This document shows, in pieces, positions 45,967 through 54,864 of a stretch of 64,000 nucleotides of DNA. The stretch covers positions 124,001-188,000 of the forward strand of contig NZ_JAGQFT020000007.1 of the NCBI RefSeq assembly GCF_018122625.2, written 5' to 3'. Under the pieces are notes generated by a model. The model did not search any database. It was not told the DNA's origin and worked only from the letters and a program-made list of their open reading frames with translations. Position numbers and translations under genes: made by a program. Source of the DNA: Coralloluteibacterium stylophorae (GTDB lineage: Bacteria > Pseudomonadota > Gammaproteobacteria > Xanthomonadales > Xanthomonadaceae). The number at the start of each line of letters is the position of its first letter. Within the stretch, counting starts at the first letter, position 1.

Positions 45967-48156
45967 ATGAGCCCGACCCCCGACCACGCGTGCCGCCCGG
46001 CCGCGACCCCGCGCACCGCCCCGCCCCACGCATCCTGCCTCCTGCTGGCGGCGGTGGCCGTCACGCCGGTCGCCGCGCAGACCGGGCCGCTTCCGCCCGC
46101 AGGCGGAGCGACCCCGACGCGGCTGGCCACCGTGGTGGTTCCCGGCACGACGCGGCAGGCCGATGCCTTCGACGTGCCGGCTTCGGTCGACAGCGAGGAT
46201 GCGCGCCGGCTCGACAGCCTCAACGTCAACATCTCCGACGCGCTGACCACGGTCCCGGGCCTGGTCGCGCGCAACCGCCAGAACTACGCCCAGGACGAGC
46301 AGCTCTCGATCCGCGGCTTCGGCGCGCGTTCGACCTTCGGCATCCGCGGGGTGCGCCTGTACTTCGACGGCATCCCGGCGACGATGCCGGACGGCCAGGG
46401 CCAGGTCTCGCACGTGAACCTGGAGACCGCCGAGCGCATCGAGGTGCTGCGCGGGCCCTTCTCCGCGCTGTATGGCAATTCCTCGGGCGGCGTGGTGCAG
46501 GTGTTCACCGCCGACGGCACCGAGCCCACCGAGCTGCGCGCGGGCATCGCCGGCGGCGGCAACGGCACGCTGCGGGCGAACCTCGGCGCCCGCGGGATCG
46601 AGGGGCCGTTCGACTACAACGTCGGCTTCACCCACTTCCAGACCGACGGCGAGCGCGACCACAGCGCCGCGCAGCGCGAGTCGGGCAACGGCAAGCTGCG
46701 CTGGACCGGCGACTCCGGCGCCTCGCTCAGCCTGGTGGTCAACACCGTCAACATCCCCGGCGCGCAGGATCCGCTGGGCCTGACCCGCGAGGATTTCGAG
46801 GCCGATCCGACGCAGGTGGCGGCACCCGCCGAGACCTTCGATACGCGCAAGTCGGTGTCGCAGCAGCAGGCCGGCCTGGTCTGGGAACAGCCGCTGGGCG
46901 GCGGCCATTCGCTGCGCGCGATGGGCTACTACGGCCAGCGCGACGTGCTGCAGTACCTCTCGATCCCGGTGTTCGTGCAGACCGCCAGCCCGCTGCAGGC
47001 CGGCGCGGTGATCGACCTGCAGAACGAGTACGGCGGTGGCGACGCGCGCTGGATGTGGGACGGCGAGCTGGCCGGCGGCGCCCTGTCGCTGACCGCCGGC
47101 GTCTCGCGCGACCGCCAGCGCCAGCACCGCTACGGCTACGAGAACTTCGTCGGCGACACGCTCGGCGTGCGCGGTGCGCTGCGGCGCGACCAGGTCGACC
47201 GCGTCGACAGCGACGATGTCTACGCGCAGGCGAGCTGGACCTTCCATCCGGACTGGACGCTCACCGCCGGCGCCCGCCGCAGCGAGATCGGCTTCGACTC
47301 CCGCGACCGCTACGTCACCGCCGACAACCCCGACGACAGCGGCCGCGCCGAGTACGCCCAGACCTCGCCCGTCGCCGGCCTGCTGTGGCGGGTGACTCCT
47401 GCGGCGAACGTCTATGCGGCCTGGGGCCGCGGCTTCGAGACGCCGACCTTCTCCGAGCTCGGCTATCGCTTCGACGGCAGCGCCGGCCTCGCCTTCGACC
47501 TGGTGCCCGCGCGCAGCCGCAACAGCGAGCTCGGCCTGAAGCTGCGCCCGCGCGACGGCGTCGCGGTCGACCTCGCCCTGTTCCACACCGAAACCCGCGA
47601 CGAGCTGGCGGTGGCGACCAACAACGGCGGGCGCACGACCTACCAGAACATCGACCGGTCGCGCCGCCGCGGCGCCGAGGCCGCGGTGGATCTCGATCTC
47701 GCCCCGGCCTGGCGCCTGCGCACGGCGCTGACCTGGATGCAGGCGACCTTCGAGTCGCCCTTCCTGACCTGCGGCGGCTCGGGCTGCACCGAGCCCGACA
47801 CGCCGGTCGCGGCCGGTTCGCCGATCCCCGGCGTTCCCCGCCGCACCGCTTCGACGGTGCTGGCCTGGGAGCCGGCGGAGACCGGCTGGCGGGCGAGCGC
47901 CTACGGCCGCTACGTCGACGACGTGCCGACCGACGACCTCGGCCGCGACGCCGCCGACGCCTATACCGTGTTCGACCTCTCCGCCGGCTACGTGTTCGAC
48001 GCCGGACGCAGCCGCATCGCCACCTTCGCCCGCGTCGACAACGTCTTCGACCGCCAGTACGCGGGCTCGGTGATCGTCAACGACGGCAACGGCCGCTACT
48101 TCGAGCCCGGCCTCGGCCGCACCCTGACGGTGGGCGCGGACCTGCGCTGGCGCTGA
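45967..48156 (+). CDS. TonB-dependent receptor, YncD/PqqU-like
   Basis: 729 residues from ATG 45967. A signal peptide (to about residue 38, VAAQ) is followed by the plug domain: VNISDALTTVPGLVARNRQ, QLSIRGFGARSTFGIRGVRL, DGIPATMPDGQGQ and RIEVLRGPFSALYGNSSGGVV. The 22-strand barrel ends in a terminal LTVGADLRWR. The RGFGARSTFG and IPATMPDGQG segments resemble Escherichia coli YncD, reported as the pyrroloquinoline quinone receptor PqqU; ferric siderophore uptake is the alternative. No PQQ dehydrogenase is in the window. An AcoR-like activator lies directly upstream. Confidence 0.85.
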   Translation: MSPTPDHACRPAATPRTAPPHASCLLLAAVAVTPVAAQTGPLPPAGGATPTRLATVVVPGTTRQADAFDVPASVDSEDARRLDSLNVNISDALTTVPGLVARNRQNYAQDEQLSIRGFGARSTFGIRGVRLYFDGIPATMPDGQGQVSHVNLETAERIEVLRGPFSALYGNSSGGVVQVFTADGTEPTELRAGIAGGGNGTLRANLGARGIEGPFDYNVGFTHFQTDGERDHSAAQRESGNGKLRWTGDSGASLSLVVNTVNIPGAQDPLGLTREDFEADPTQVAAPAETFDTRKSVSQQQAGLVWEQPLGGGHSLRAMGYYGQRDVLQYLSIPVFVQTASPLQAGAVIDLQNEYGGGDARWMWDGELAGGALSLTAGVSRDRQRQHRYGYENFVGDTLGVRGALRRDQVDRVDSDDVYAQASWTFHPDWTLTAGARRSEIGFDSRDRYVTADNPDDSGRAEYAQTSPVAGLLWRVTPAANVYAAWGRGFETPTFSELGYRFDGSAGLAFDLVPARSRNSELGLKLRPRDGVAVDLALFHTETRDELAVATNNGGRTTYQNIDRSRRRGAEAAVDLDLAPAWRLRTALTWMQATFESPFLTCGGSGCTEPDTPVAAGSPIPGVPRRTASTVLAWEPAETGWRASAYGRYVDDVPTDDLGRDAADAYTVFDLSAGYVFDAGRSRIATFARVDNVFDRQYAGSVIVNDGNGRYFEPGLGRTLTVGADLRWR

Positions 48157-48195
48157 CGGAGCCGCCGCAGCCGCAGGTGCTTCGGTCGTCGGCCC

Positions 48196-48355
48196 TGTGG
48201 GAGGGGCTTCAGCCCCGGCACACGCCCCCCAGGCTCCAGGGCGTGCCGGAGCCGAGGAACGAGTTGTAGGAGCGGCTTCAGCCGCGACCTCACGCCGCAC
48301 GACATCCGTCGGGGCTGAAGCCTCTCCCACGGGTCGCGGCTGAAGCCGCTCCTAC
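48196..48355. repeat. Cluster of four REP-type repeats in nested inverted order
   Basis: Four 23-base copies of a GTAGGAGCGGCTTCAGCCGCGAC-like repeat (given here as its core GGAGCGGCTTCAGCC). Copies at 48197-48219 and 48266-48288 are in plus orientation; copies at 48308-48330 and 48333-48355 are inverted. The second and fourth are exact complements and the first and third nearly so, so the transcript could fold into alternative long hairpins. This is the REP element type of Xanthomonads, mobilised elsewhere by RAYT transposases; none is present here. It may also end transcription of the converging genes. Confidence 0.88.
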
Positions 48356-48380
48356 GGGGACGCGGCCGCGAGGGACGGCC

Positions 48381-50417
48381 CTAGCGCCTGCGCTCCGTCA
48401 TCGGCCGCAGCAGCATCGAGACCGCGACGCCGCTGCCGTCGGCGAGATCGCGGGCCTCGGCGTGGCCGCGGTGCAGTTCGCAGACCAGGCGCACGATGGT
48501 CAGGCCGAGGCCGAGGTGGGCGCCGCCGTCGGCGCGCTGGCTGCGGTCGCGCACGCTCACCAGCGAATCGAACAGGCGCCCGCGCATGGCCTCGGGCAGC
48601 GGCGGTCCGGCGTTGGCGACGGCGATGCGCACCGCGTCGCCTTCGACGGCGAGCGCGATGCGCACCCAGCCGTCGGCGGGCGCGAACGAGCGCGCATTGT
48701 CGACCAGCTTGTCCAGCGCCTGGGCCACCAGGTCCGGTGCCCCGTGGAAAGGCAGCGGGGCGGGCGGCACCTCGACCTCGAGCGTGCGCGGCGCCAGCAG
48801 CGGGCGATAGGCTTCGCCGCAGTCGCGGACCAGGGTGGCCAGGTCGAAATCCTCGGCGTCGGCGCCGGCGATGGCGTGCTCGATGCGCACCACCTCGCTC
48901 ATCGCCCGCACGATGGCGCCGAGGCGATCGACGCCGCCGCGCGCGCGCTCGAGGTAGGGCCGGGCGTCGTCGGGCAGCGCGACCGGGTCGAGGTTGTCGA
49001 GCGAGGTGCGCACGATCGCCAGCGGCGTGTTGAGCTCGTGCGAGAGCTTGGACGCCAGCGTGCGCAGGTAGTCGGTGTAGGCGGCGACCTCGTCGAGCAG
49101 CGTCGCGAAGCTGCGCGAGAGGTCGCCGATCTCGTCGCGGGCCCGGCTCTGCGGGAAGCGTCGCACCCGGCCTTCGCGGTCGAGCGCGCGCTCGGCGGCG
49201 TCGCGCAGCCGCCGGATGCGTGCGCTCAGGCGCCCGGCGAAGACCAGCAGCACCAGGCCGACCGCCAGCAGCGCCGCCAGGCTGGTGCCGACCAGGCCGG
49301 TGAGCGCGCGGTCGGTCAGCAGCAGGACCTCGGCGTCCTCGCGCTCGAGCACCACCGCCGCGCGCAGCACGCTGTCGACCGTCACCGGCACGGCCGCGCT
49401 CAGCAGCATGCCGCCGCCGTAGGGCGCCTGGCGCCAGCCGACCGCCGCCTCGCCCGCCAGCGCCCGCGCGACCTCGGCGCCGTCGGTGCGCGCGCGGTCC
49501 GCGGCCTCCGCCGGCAGCGCCTCGCTGCCGGCGCCGGCGATGCCGAGCACCTCGTACAGCGCGCGCCGCCACGCCGGCACCTGTTCGCGCCGGGTCGCGT
49601 CGAGCCGTCCTGCGCGCGCCAGCACCCAGCCCTCGCGATCCACCAGGCGCACGCGCGTGCCCGGCGGTGCCAGCTGGCGCAGCGGCGCGGCGAGCGCGGG
49701 ATCGGCCTCCAGCAGCGGCCAGCTGGCGCCGGGCTCCTCGATGCCGGTTCCGGCGACATGGCGCCGCCCTTGCGCATCCACGTGCACCGCCTCCAAGCCG
49801 AGCCCGCGGATGCGATAGCCGAGCGGCAGGCGCATTTCGACGGTGGCGCCGTCGCCGCGCGTGCGCCAGGTGCCGTCGATCAGGACCGGCGCGGCCTCGC
49901 CATCCGGCAGCGCCTGCACCAGGGCACCGTCGACGGCATTGGCCAGCCGGATCGTCAGCGGCCCGGACGGCGTCGCGAGATGCAGCAGGAGATGGGCATG
50001 GCGCTCGGCGATCGGCCAGCGTGCGTCCACCCGCTGCAGCGGCGCCGGGCTCACCTCGGCCAGCACGTACAGCGCCTCGTCGGCGCGTGCGACGGCGAGC
50101 GCGAGCCGCGGCCGGCCGCTGCGGCCGACGAACAGCCGCCGCGTCGCGGCCTCGCCGTCGCGCCGCCGCCAGTCGCCGCCGTCGCCGTCGAGCCGCGGCG
50201 GCTGCGCGAGCCGCTGCACGAAGAGCACGGGGGCCGCCGGCGGCAGCGCGCCCGGGCGCGCCGCCACGCCGCGGGCGAGGGCCTCGGCCGAGGCCTGCAG
50301 CGCCTGCGCCTGGCCCTGGCGCAGCAGGCCCTCCATCTCGCGCACGAACTGCCAGCCCGCCCACGGCAGGACGAGGATGGTCAGGGCCACCAGCAGCAGC
50401 TTGGCGCGCAGCGACAT
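48381..50417 (-). CDS. pdsS: Histidine kinase of the proteobacterial dedicated sortase system
   Basis: 678 residues. N-terminal membrane helix (~8-26); a long periplasmic sensor (~27-375) whose first part (PPRLDGDGGDW, then LYVLAEVSPA) looks like a CBM9/DOMON-type sandwich; a second helix (~376-397); HAMP; dimerisation helix with SKLSHELNTPLAIVR carrying the phosphorylated His; and an ATPase domain with LDKLVDNARSFAP and GGAHLGLGLTIVRLV. With the response regulator upstream, the VIT/VWA target and the class GN sortase it makes the known dedicated sortase set. The sandwich may sense a carbohydrate; that is inference. Confidence 0.88.
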   Translation of the reverse strand: MSLRAKLLLVALTILVLPWAGWQFVREMEGLLRQGQAQALQASAEALARGVAARPGALPPAAPVLFVQRLAQPPRLDGDGGDWRRRDGEAATRRLFVGRSGRPRLALAVARADEALYVLAEVSPAPLQRVDARWPIAERHAHLLLHLATPSGPLTIRLANAVDGALVQALPDGEAAPVLIDGTWRTRGDGATVEMRLPLGYRIRGLGLEAVHVDAQGRRHVAGTGIEEPGASWPLLEADPALAAPLRQLAPPGTRVRLVDREGWVLARAGRLDATRREQVPAWRRALYEVLGIAGAGSEALPAEAADRARTDGAEVARALAGEAAVGWRQAPYGGGMLLSAAVPVTVDSVLRAAVVLEREDAEVLLLTDRALTGLVGTSLAALLAVGLVLLVFAGRLSARIRRLRDAAERALDREGRVRRFPQSRARDEIGDLSRSFATLLDEVAAYTDYLRTLASKLSHELNTPLAIVRTSLDNLDPVALPDDARPYLERARGGVDRLGAIVRAMSEVVRIEHAIAGADAEDFDLATLVRDCGEAYRPLLAPRTLEVEVPPAPLPFHGAPDLVAQALDKLVDNARSFAPADGWVRIALAVEGDAVRIAVANAGPPLPEAMRGRLFDSLVSVRDRSQRADGGAHLGLGLTIVRLVCELHRGHAEARDLADGSGVAVSMLLRPMTERRR

Positions 50418-50443
50418 CGGCTCAGGCGCCCGCCACCGCGGGC

Positions 50444-51139
50444 TCAGTCACCGCTGCGCCACCGGTAGCCGGCGCCGTGTACGGTGTCGATCTCGTCGAA
50501 GCCGGGATCGATCGCCTCGAACTTGCGCCGGATCCGCTTGACGTGGGAGGTCACGGTCGCGTCGTCCACCACCACCTGCGCCTCGCGCATGAGCTGCTCG
50601 CGCGATTTCACGTGCCCCGGCCGCCGCACCAGCGCGTTGACCATCCAGAATTCGGTCACCGTCAGCGGGACTTCGCTGCCGTTCCAGGTCACCCGCATGC
50701 GCTCGCCTTCCAGGCGCAGGCCGCGCAGGGTCACCACCTGCTCGTGCGCGGCCGGCTGCCGCAGCAGGTCGACGCGTCGCAGCAGCGCGTGGATGCGCGC
50801 GGTGAGCTGCGGCAGCGAGACGTCCTTGCTGAGGTAGTCGTCGGCGCCCAGGCGCAGGCCGGAGATGACGTCGAAGTCGGAGTCGCGCGCGGTCAGGAAC
50901 AGGATCGGCAGCGTCGCCGAGCGCGCGCGCAGGTCGCGGCAGAGGTCGAAGCCGCCTTCGGGCTCGTCGCCGAGACCGACGTCGATGATCACCAGGTCCG
51001 GCAGGCGTTCGGCGAAGGCGGCGGCGGCCGCGGCGCGCGAGGCGTGGTCCTGCACGGCGTAGCCGTGGCGGCGCAGGGCGTCGGCGGTGTTGGCGCGCAG
51101 CGCGGGTTCGTCCTCGACGATGGCGACGGTTCGGCTCAT
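50444..51139 (-). CDS. pdsR: Response regulator of the dedicated sortase system
   Basis: 231 residues, OmpR/PhoB type. Receiver domain with acidic EDEP at 9-12, phosphoacceptor Asp53 in LVIIDVGLG, and Lys in YLSKDVSL near 109; winged-helix DNA-binding domain from ~130 with LTVTEFWMVNALVRRPGHVKSREQLM (conserved residues listed only in part) and ending GAGYRW. It starts the two-gene unit with the kinase (26-base gap) and is divergent from the sortase target gene across 168 bases, so it may bind there and control both. Confidence 0.93.
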   Translation of the reverse strand: MSRTVAIVEDEPALRANTADALRRHGYAVQDHASRAAAAAAFAERLPDLVIIDVGLGDEPEGGFDLCRDLRARSATLPILFLTARDSDFDVISGLRLGADDYLSKDVSLPQLTARIHALLRRVDLLRQPAAHEQVVTLRGLRLEGERMRVTWNGSEVPLTVTEFWMVNALVRRPGHVKSREQLMREAQVVVDDATVTSHVKRIRRKFEAIDPGFDEIDTVHGAGYRWRSGD

Positions 51140-51307
51140 TGCGGATCGCGGGAAGCGGGAGCGGCTGTGCAGCTTAGCCGGCCGCGGCCGCGGCCCCGAC
51201 GTCCTGCCCGCGAATCGCCACAACTGGCACCGGCAGCGCCACATCCCGCGCCCGGGCCGGCCCGGTGCGCGCGCTGCAATGGCGGCCACGCCACCCGGAG
51301 CCACGCC

Positions 51308-53320
51308 ATGCCCCACGACGACCGCCGCCGCGATCCCGTCCGCCACACCGGCCGCCCGCGGCTGCTGCCCGCGCCGGCTCAGCGCCGCCGCCGCGCCGGC
51401 ATCGCGCTGATGCTGATCGGCCTCGCCACGGCGCTGCGCGCGCAGGCCGCCGAGGAAGGCCTGCAGCTGCGCGGCGGCGACGGCGCCTGGACCGACGCGG
51501 TGGTACTCGAGACTGCCGTGGACTACCGCATCCGCGGCCTCGTCGCCGAGGTCCGCGTGCACCAGACCTACCGCAACGACAGCAGCACCTGGGTCGAGGG
51601 GCGCTACCTGCTGCCGCTGCCGGAGGACGCGGCGGTCGGCGCGCTCACGGTGCATGTCGGCGAGCGCGTCATCGAGGGCGAGATCCGCGAGAAGGCCGAA
51701 GCCGAGGCGATGTACGCGGCCGCGGCGGCGAGCGGCCGCGCCGCCGGCCTGGTCGAGCAGAACCGGCCGAACCTGTTCCGCACCGCCGTCGCCAACATCG
51801 CGCCGGGCGAGGTCGTCGACCTTGAAGTGGGCTACTGGCAGCCTGTGCGGGTCGAGGACGGCGTGTTCTCCGTCGCGCTGCCGCTGACCCTCACCCCGCG
51901 CTACGCGCCCGCGGTGGCGTGCGGCGAGGACTGCGCGGACGCCGAGTCGCTGCCCGCCGCGGCGGCGTCCGCAGGCCTCGGCAACGCCGACCCGCCGACG
52001 GCGAGCATCGATGTCGACCTCGACGCCGGCCTGCCGCTGGCGCGGGTGTGGAGCGCCACCCACGCGGTGACGGCGACGCGGGAGGCCGGCGCGGCATGGC
52101 ACGTGGCCCTGGCCGACGAGGTCGTCGCCGGCGACCGCGCCTTCGAGCTGCGCTGGCAGCCCGAGCCCAGCCGTACCGTGCGCCGCGCCACCTTCACCGA
52201 GACCGTCGACGGCGAGCACTACGCGCTCGCCCTGCTGGTGCCGCCGACGCTGCCGGTGCCGCCGGTCCCGCGCGAGCTGATCCTGGTGATCGACAACTCC
52301 GGCTCGATGCACGGCGAGTCGATGCGGCAGGCGATCGCCGCGCTCGACCGCGCGCTGTCGCGGCTGCGCCCGGACGACACCTTCAACGTCGTCCGCTTCG
52401 ACGACAGCAGCGAGCGCCTGTTCCCGAAGGCGGTGCCGGCCGATGCGGCCTACGTGGCGGAGGCGCGCGCCTTCGTCCGCGGACTCGAGGCCGACGGCGG
52501 CACCGAGATGGCGCCGGCGCTGGCACTGGCCTTCGAGGGCGAACCCGCAGGCGGGCGCCTGCGCCAGGTGGTGATCGCCACCGATGCGGCGGTGGGCAAC
52601 GAGCAGGCGCTGCTGCAGGCCATCGCCGCCCACCGCGGGCAGGCGCGGCTGTTCCCGGTCGGCATCGGCAGCGCGCCGAACGCATGGTTCCTGCGCAAGG
52701 CCGCCGCAATCGGGCGCGGCAGTGCGGTGCTGGTGCGCGACGTCGCCGAGCTGGAGACGCGCATGGACCGCCTGCTCGACCGCCTCGGCGCACCGGCCCT
52801 GCGCGACATCCGCATCGACTGGCCGGCCGGCAGCGAGGCCTATCCGGCGCAGGTGCCGGACCTGTACGCGGGCGAGCCGCTGCAGGTGGTCGCGCGGGTT
52901 CCGGCGCTGCCGGCGCGCGCCGCCTTCGAAGGCGTCACCGCGCGCGGCCGTTGGCAGGACGCCCTGCTGCTCGACGTGCAGCGGGCCGACGCGACGGGTG
53001 TCGGCCGGCTATGGGGCCGCGCGCGCATCGAGGCGCTGGAGGACGCACGCCGTGCCGGCGCCGACGAGGCCGGCGTCCGCGCCGAGACCGTCGCGGTCGC
53101 CCTCGCCCACGGCCTGGTGAGCCGCTACACCAGCCTGGTCGCGGTGGAACGCACGCCGAGCCGTCCGGGCGACGCGCCGCTGGAGAGCGTGCGTGCCGCC
53201 AACGCGGTGCCCGACGGCTCGCTCGCCTTCGCCCAGGGCGCGACCGACGCCCGCCTGCTGTCCGCGATCGCCCTGCTGCTGGCGGTCGCCGCCACCGCCT
53301 GCCGGCGCGCCCGCCGCTGA
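51308..53320 (+). CDS. Sortase target protein with VIT and VWA domains
   Basis: 670 residues. A long basic n-region precedes a signal peptide ending near AQAAEE (~48). A VIT domain (~50-185, with VDYRIRGLVAEVRVHQTYRN and RYLLPLPEDAAVGAL) precedes a VWA domain whose MIDAS motif is VIDNSGSMHGESM near 330. The end has a hydrophobic helix followed by CRRARR, as in sorted proteins, but the expected LPxTG is replaced by FAQGATDA. It is the sole obvious substrate of the class GN sortase encoded 0.4 kb downstream and would be fixed at the cell surface. Ligand unknown. Confidence 0.88.
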   Translation: MPHDDRRRDPVRHTGRPRLLPAPAQRRRRAGIALMLIGLATALRAQAAEEGLQLRGGDGAWTDAVVLETAVDYRIRGLVAEVRVHQTYRNDSSTWVEGRYLLPLPEDAAVGALTVHVGERVIEGEIREKAEAEAMYAAAAASGRAAGLVEQNRPNLFRTAVANIAPGEVVDLEVGYWQPVRVEDGVFSVALPLTLTPRYAPAVACGEDCADAESLPAAAASAGLGNADPPTASIDVDLDAGLPLARVWSATHAVTATREAGAAWHVALADEVVAGDRAFELRWQPEPSRTVRRATFTETVDGEHYALALLVPPTLPVPPVPRELILVIDNSGSMHGESMRQAIAALDRALSRLRPDDTFNVVRFDDSSERLFPKAVPADAAYVAEARAFVRGLEADGGTEMAPALALAFEGEPAGGRLRQVVIATDAAVGNEQALLQAIAAHRGQARLFPVGIGSAPNAWFLRKAAAIGRGSAVLVRDVAELETRMDRLLDRLGAPALRDIRIDWPAGSEAYPAQVPDLYAGEPLQVVARVPALPARAAFEGVTARGRWQDALLLDVQRADATGVGRLWGRARIEALEDARRAGADEAGVRAETVAVALAHGLVSRYTSLVAVERTPSRPGDAPLESVRAANAVPDGSLAFAQGATDARLLSAIALLLAVAATACRRARR

Positions 53321-53389
53321 GGCGCCGCCGCACCTTCCCCACCGGGCCAGGGACGGCCCACCCATCCGACCACCCGACGAGGATCCGCC

Positions 53390-53722
53390 ATGTCGCTGCT
53401 GATCGAGGACCGCGACGCGCTCGAGCTGATGCCGCCGTTGCATGCCGGCGAGCCGCCACGCTGCGCCGAACGCGCCCTGCGCACGATGGACTTCCCGGCC
53501 GGCCTGGCCACGCCGGAGCGCGTGCCGCCGGCGTCGCTGGGCGTGGGCGCAGGCCGCGCCAGGCCGGGCCCGATCCCGCCGCGGGCGACGCCGCCAGCGC
53601 CCGAAGCCGCTCCCACGCGGGTCCGCCCTCCGCAGCCCGCGTCCGTGACGACGGCCCGCCTTCCGCGCTGGCCCGCCCGCCGTCCGTTCGGTCGGGTGCT
53701 CGGCGGCGGAGGTGGGCGATGA
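53390..53722 (+). CDS. Small Pro/Ala/Arg-rich protein of the sortase operon
   Basis: 110 residues of no known family. ATG 53390 has GAGG a few bases upstream; the stop overlaps the sortase ATG (ATGA), so it is in position to be translated with the sortase. Residues 1-15 (MSLLIEDRDALELMP) resemble the start of the small gene at 54653-54832. The rest is Pro, Ala and Arg rich with little predicted structure and one Cys. No signal peptide is seen. A chance frame is less likely given the coupling and the shared N-terminal motif. Confidence 0.6.
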   Translation: MSLLIEDRDALELMPPLHAGEPPRCAERALRTMDFPAGLATPERVPPASLGVGAGRARPGPIPPRATPPAPEAAPTRVRPPQPASVTTARLPRWPARRPFGRVLGGGGGR

Positions 53723-54411
53723 GCGCCGGCTTCGGCCCGGGCGGAAGCCGCGTCCCGCACGAGGTCCGCGCGCAGCGATCGGCCGGCGCGCGCCGCGGCA
53801 GACCGCGCCGCTGGCTGCCGACCCTCCTGCTGGGGGCGGCCGGCCTGTGCGCGATGCAGGCCGGCTGGATCCACGCCAAGGCCGCGCTGGCGCAGGCGCT
53901 CCTGCAGCACGCCTGGGTGCGCACGCTCGACGACGGCCATGCGCACCGGCCGTGGCCGGGTGCCGACATGGCCCCGGTGGCGCGGCTGCGGGTGGCGCGC
54001 CTGGGCATCGACCAGATCGTGCTCGCCGGCGACAGCGGTCGCGTGCTCGCCTTCGGCCCGGGCTGGGCGCCTGCCAGTACAGCGCCCGGCGGCGGCGCCG
54101 GCACGCGCGTGGTCAGCGGCCACCGCGACACCCACTTCGCGTGGCTGGCCGACCTGCGCCCCGGCGACGCCCTCGAACTCGACAGCGCATCCGGCGCGCG
54201 TCGCTACCGTGTGGCATCCACGCGTGTGGCCGACAGTCGTCGCGAACGCATCCCGGTCGGCGACGCCGACGTCCTGCTCCTCGTCACGTGCTGGCCGTTC
54301 GACGCCGTCGTCGCCGGCGGCCCGCAGCGCTACCTCGTGCACGCGGTGCCCGAAGCGCCGGCTGCAATCCCGCTGTCGGCGCCGCTTAGCGAAAACGAAA
54401 CAACCTCATGA
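53719..54411 (+). CDS. Class GN (Gram-negative) sortase
   Basis: 230 residues. A basic N-terminus and one membrane anchor (~33-52) precede the sortase barrel. The catalytic triad is visible: His135 in VVSGHRDTHF, Cys191 in LLLVTCWPFD and Arg204 in GGPQRYLVHA. It cleaves the C-terminal signal of the VIT/VWA protein and links it to a still unknown envelope acceptor from the periplasmic side. Both ends overlap neighbours by 4 bases, so it lies inside a coupled string of small genes. Confidence 0.93.
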   Translation: MSAGFGPGGSRVPHEVRAQRSAGARRGRPRRWLPTLLLGAAGLCAMQAGWIHAKAALAQALLQHAWVRTLDDGHAHRPWPGADMAPVARLRVARLGIDQIVLAGDSGRVLAFGPGWAPASTAPGGGAGTRVVSGHRDTHFAWLADLRPGDALELDSASGARRYRVASTRVADSRRERIPVGDADVLLLVTCWPFDAVVAGGPQRYLVHAVPEAPAAIPLSAPLSENETTS

Positions 54412-54635
54412 CACGCTCACCACCGCAGCCCCTCCAAGATCCCTGCCAGCCCGACCGCCGCGCCGCAGCGGTCACGATGGAGCCCGACATGCCCGACGCC
54501 GCGACCGCGCTGCCCGCCCCCGGCCTGCTGGACACGGCACTGCGCTGGACCTGCGCGGTGGTCGTCGGCGGATTCTGTCTGCTCCTGCATTACGCGACCG
54601 ACCAGCCGCCACGGCTCGGCCTCGGCGGTCGCTGA
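54408..54635 (+). CDS. Small single-pass membrane protein after the sortase
   Basis: 75 residues from ATG 54408, which overlaps the sortase stop (ATGA); ATG 54477 would give a 52-residue version. The C-terminal half has one membrane helix (TCAVVVGGFCLLLHYATDQ, about residues 48-64). No family recognised. Its position between sortase and the small gene at 54653 suggests it belongs to the sortase unit. Confidence 0.5.
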   Translation: MTRSPPQPLQDPCQPDRRAAAVTMEPDMPDAATALPAPGLLDTALRWTCAVVVGGFCLLLHYATDQPPRLGLGGR

Positions 54636-54652
54636 AACAGGGAGGAGGACCC

Positions 54653-54832
54653 ATGATTCTCGTCGTCGAAGACCGCGAACGTTTCGATCTGGAACAGCTG
54701 CCACCGGAGCCCAGCAACGAGGAGCTCAAGCTGCGCCGCGCACAACGGCTGCAGGCGCGCCAGGACCGGCCGCAGGCCGTGCCGCGCGAGGTGCGCGGGC
54801 TGCTTTCGGTTCCCCAGGCCGCCGCCGCCTGA
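54653..54832 (+). CDS. Small charged protein of the sortase operon
   Basis: 59 residues. A strong GGGAGGAGG lies 5 bases before ATG 54653, good evidence that it is expressed. The N-terminus MILVVEDRERFDLEQLPPE resembles that of the gene at 53390 (shared: M-x-L, two hydrophobic residues, EDR, then LE..PP). The rest is a basic amphipathic helix (NEELKLRRAQRLQARQDRP). No signal or membrane helix. A terminator follows 32 bases on. Function unknown. Confidence 0.65.
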   Translation: MILVVEDRERFDLEQLPPEPSNEELKLRRAQRLQARQDRPQAVPREVRGLLSVPQAAAA

Positions 54833-54864
54833 TCCGCCGCGGCCGGTACGGCACCGTCGTCCTG

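Noticed and set aside
49667-53320. Plus-strand frame extending the VIT/VWA gene far upstream
   Set aside because: The real protein starts at 51308 with a signal peptide; the upstream part is antisense of the kinase and regulator genes.
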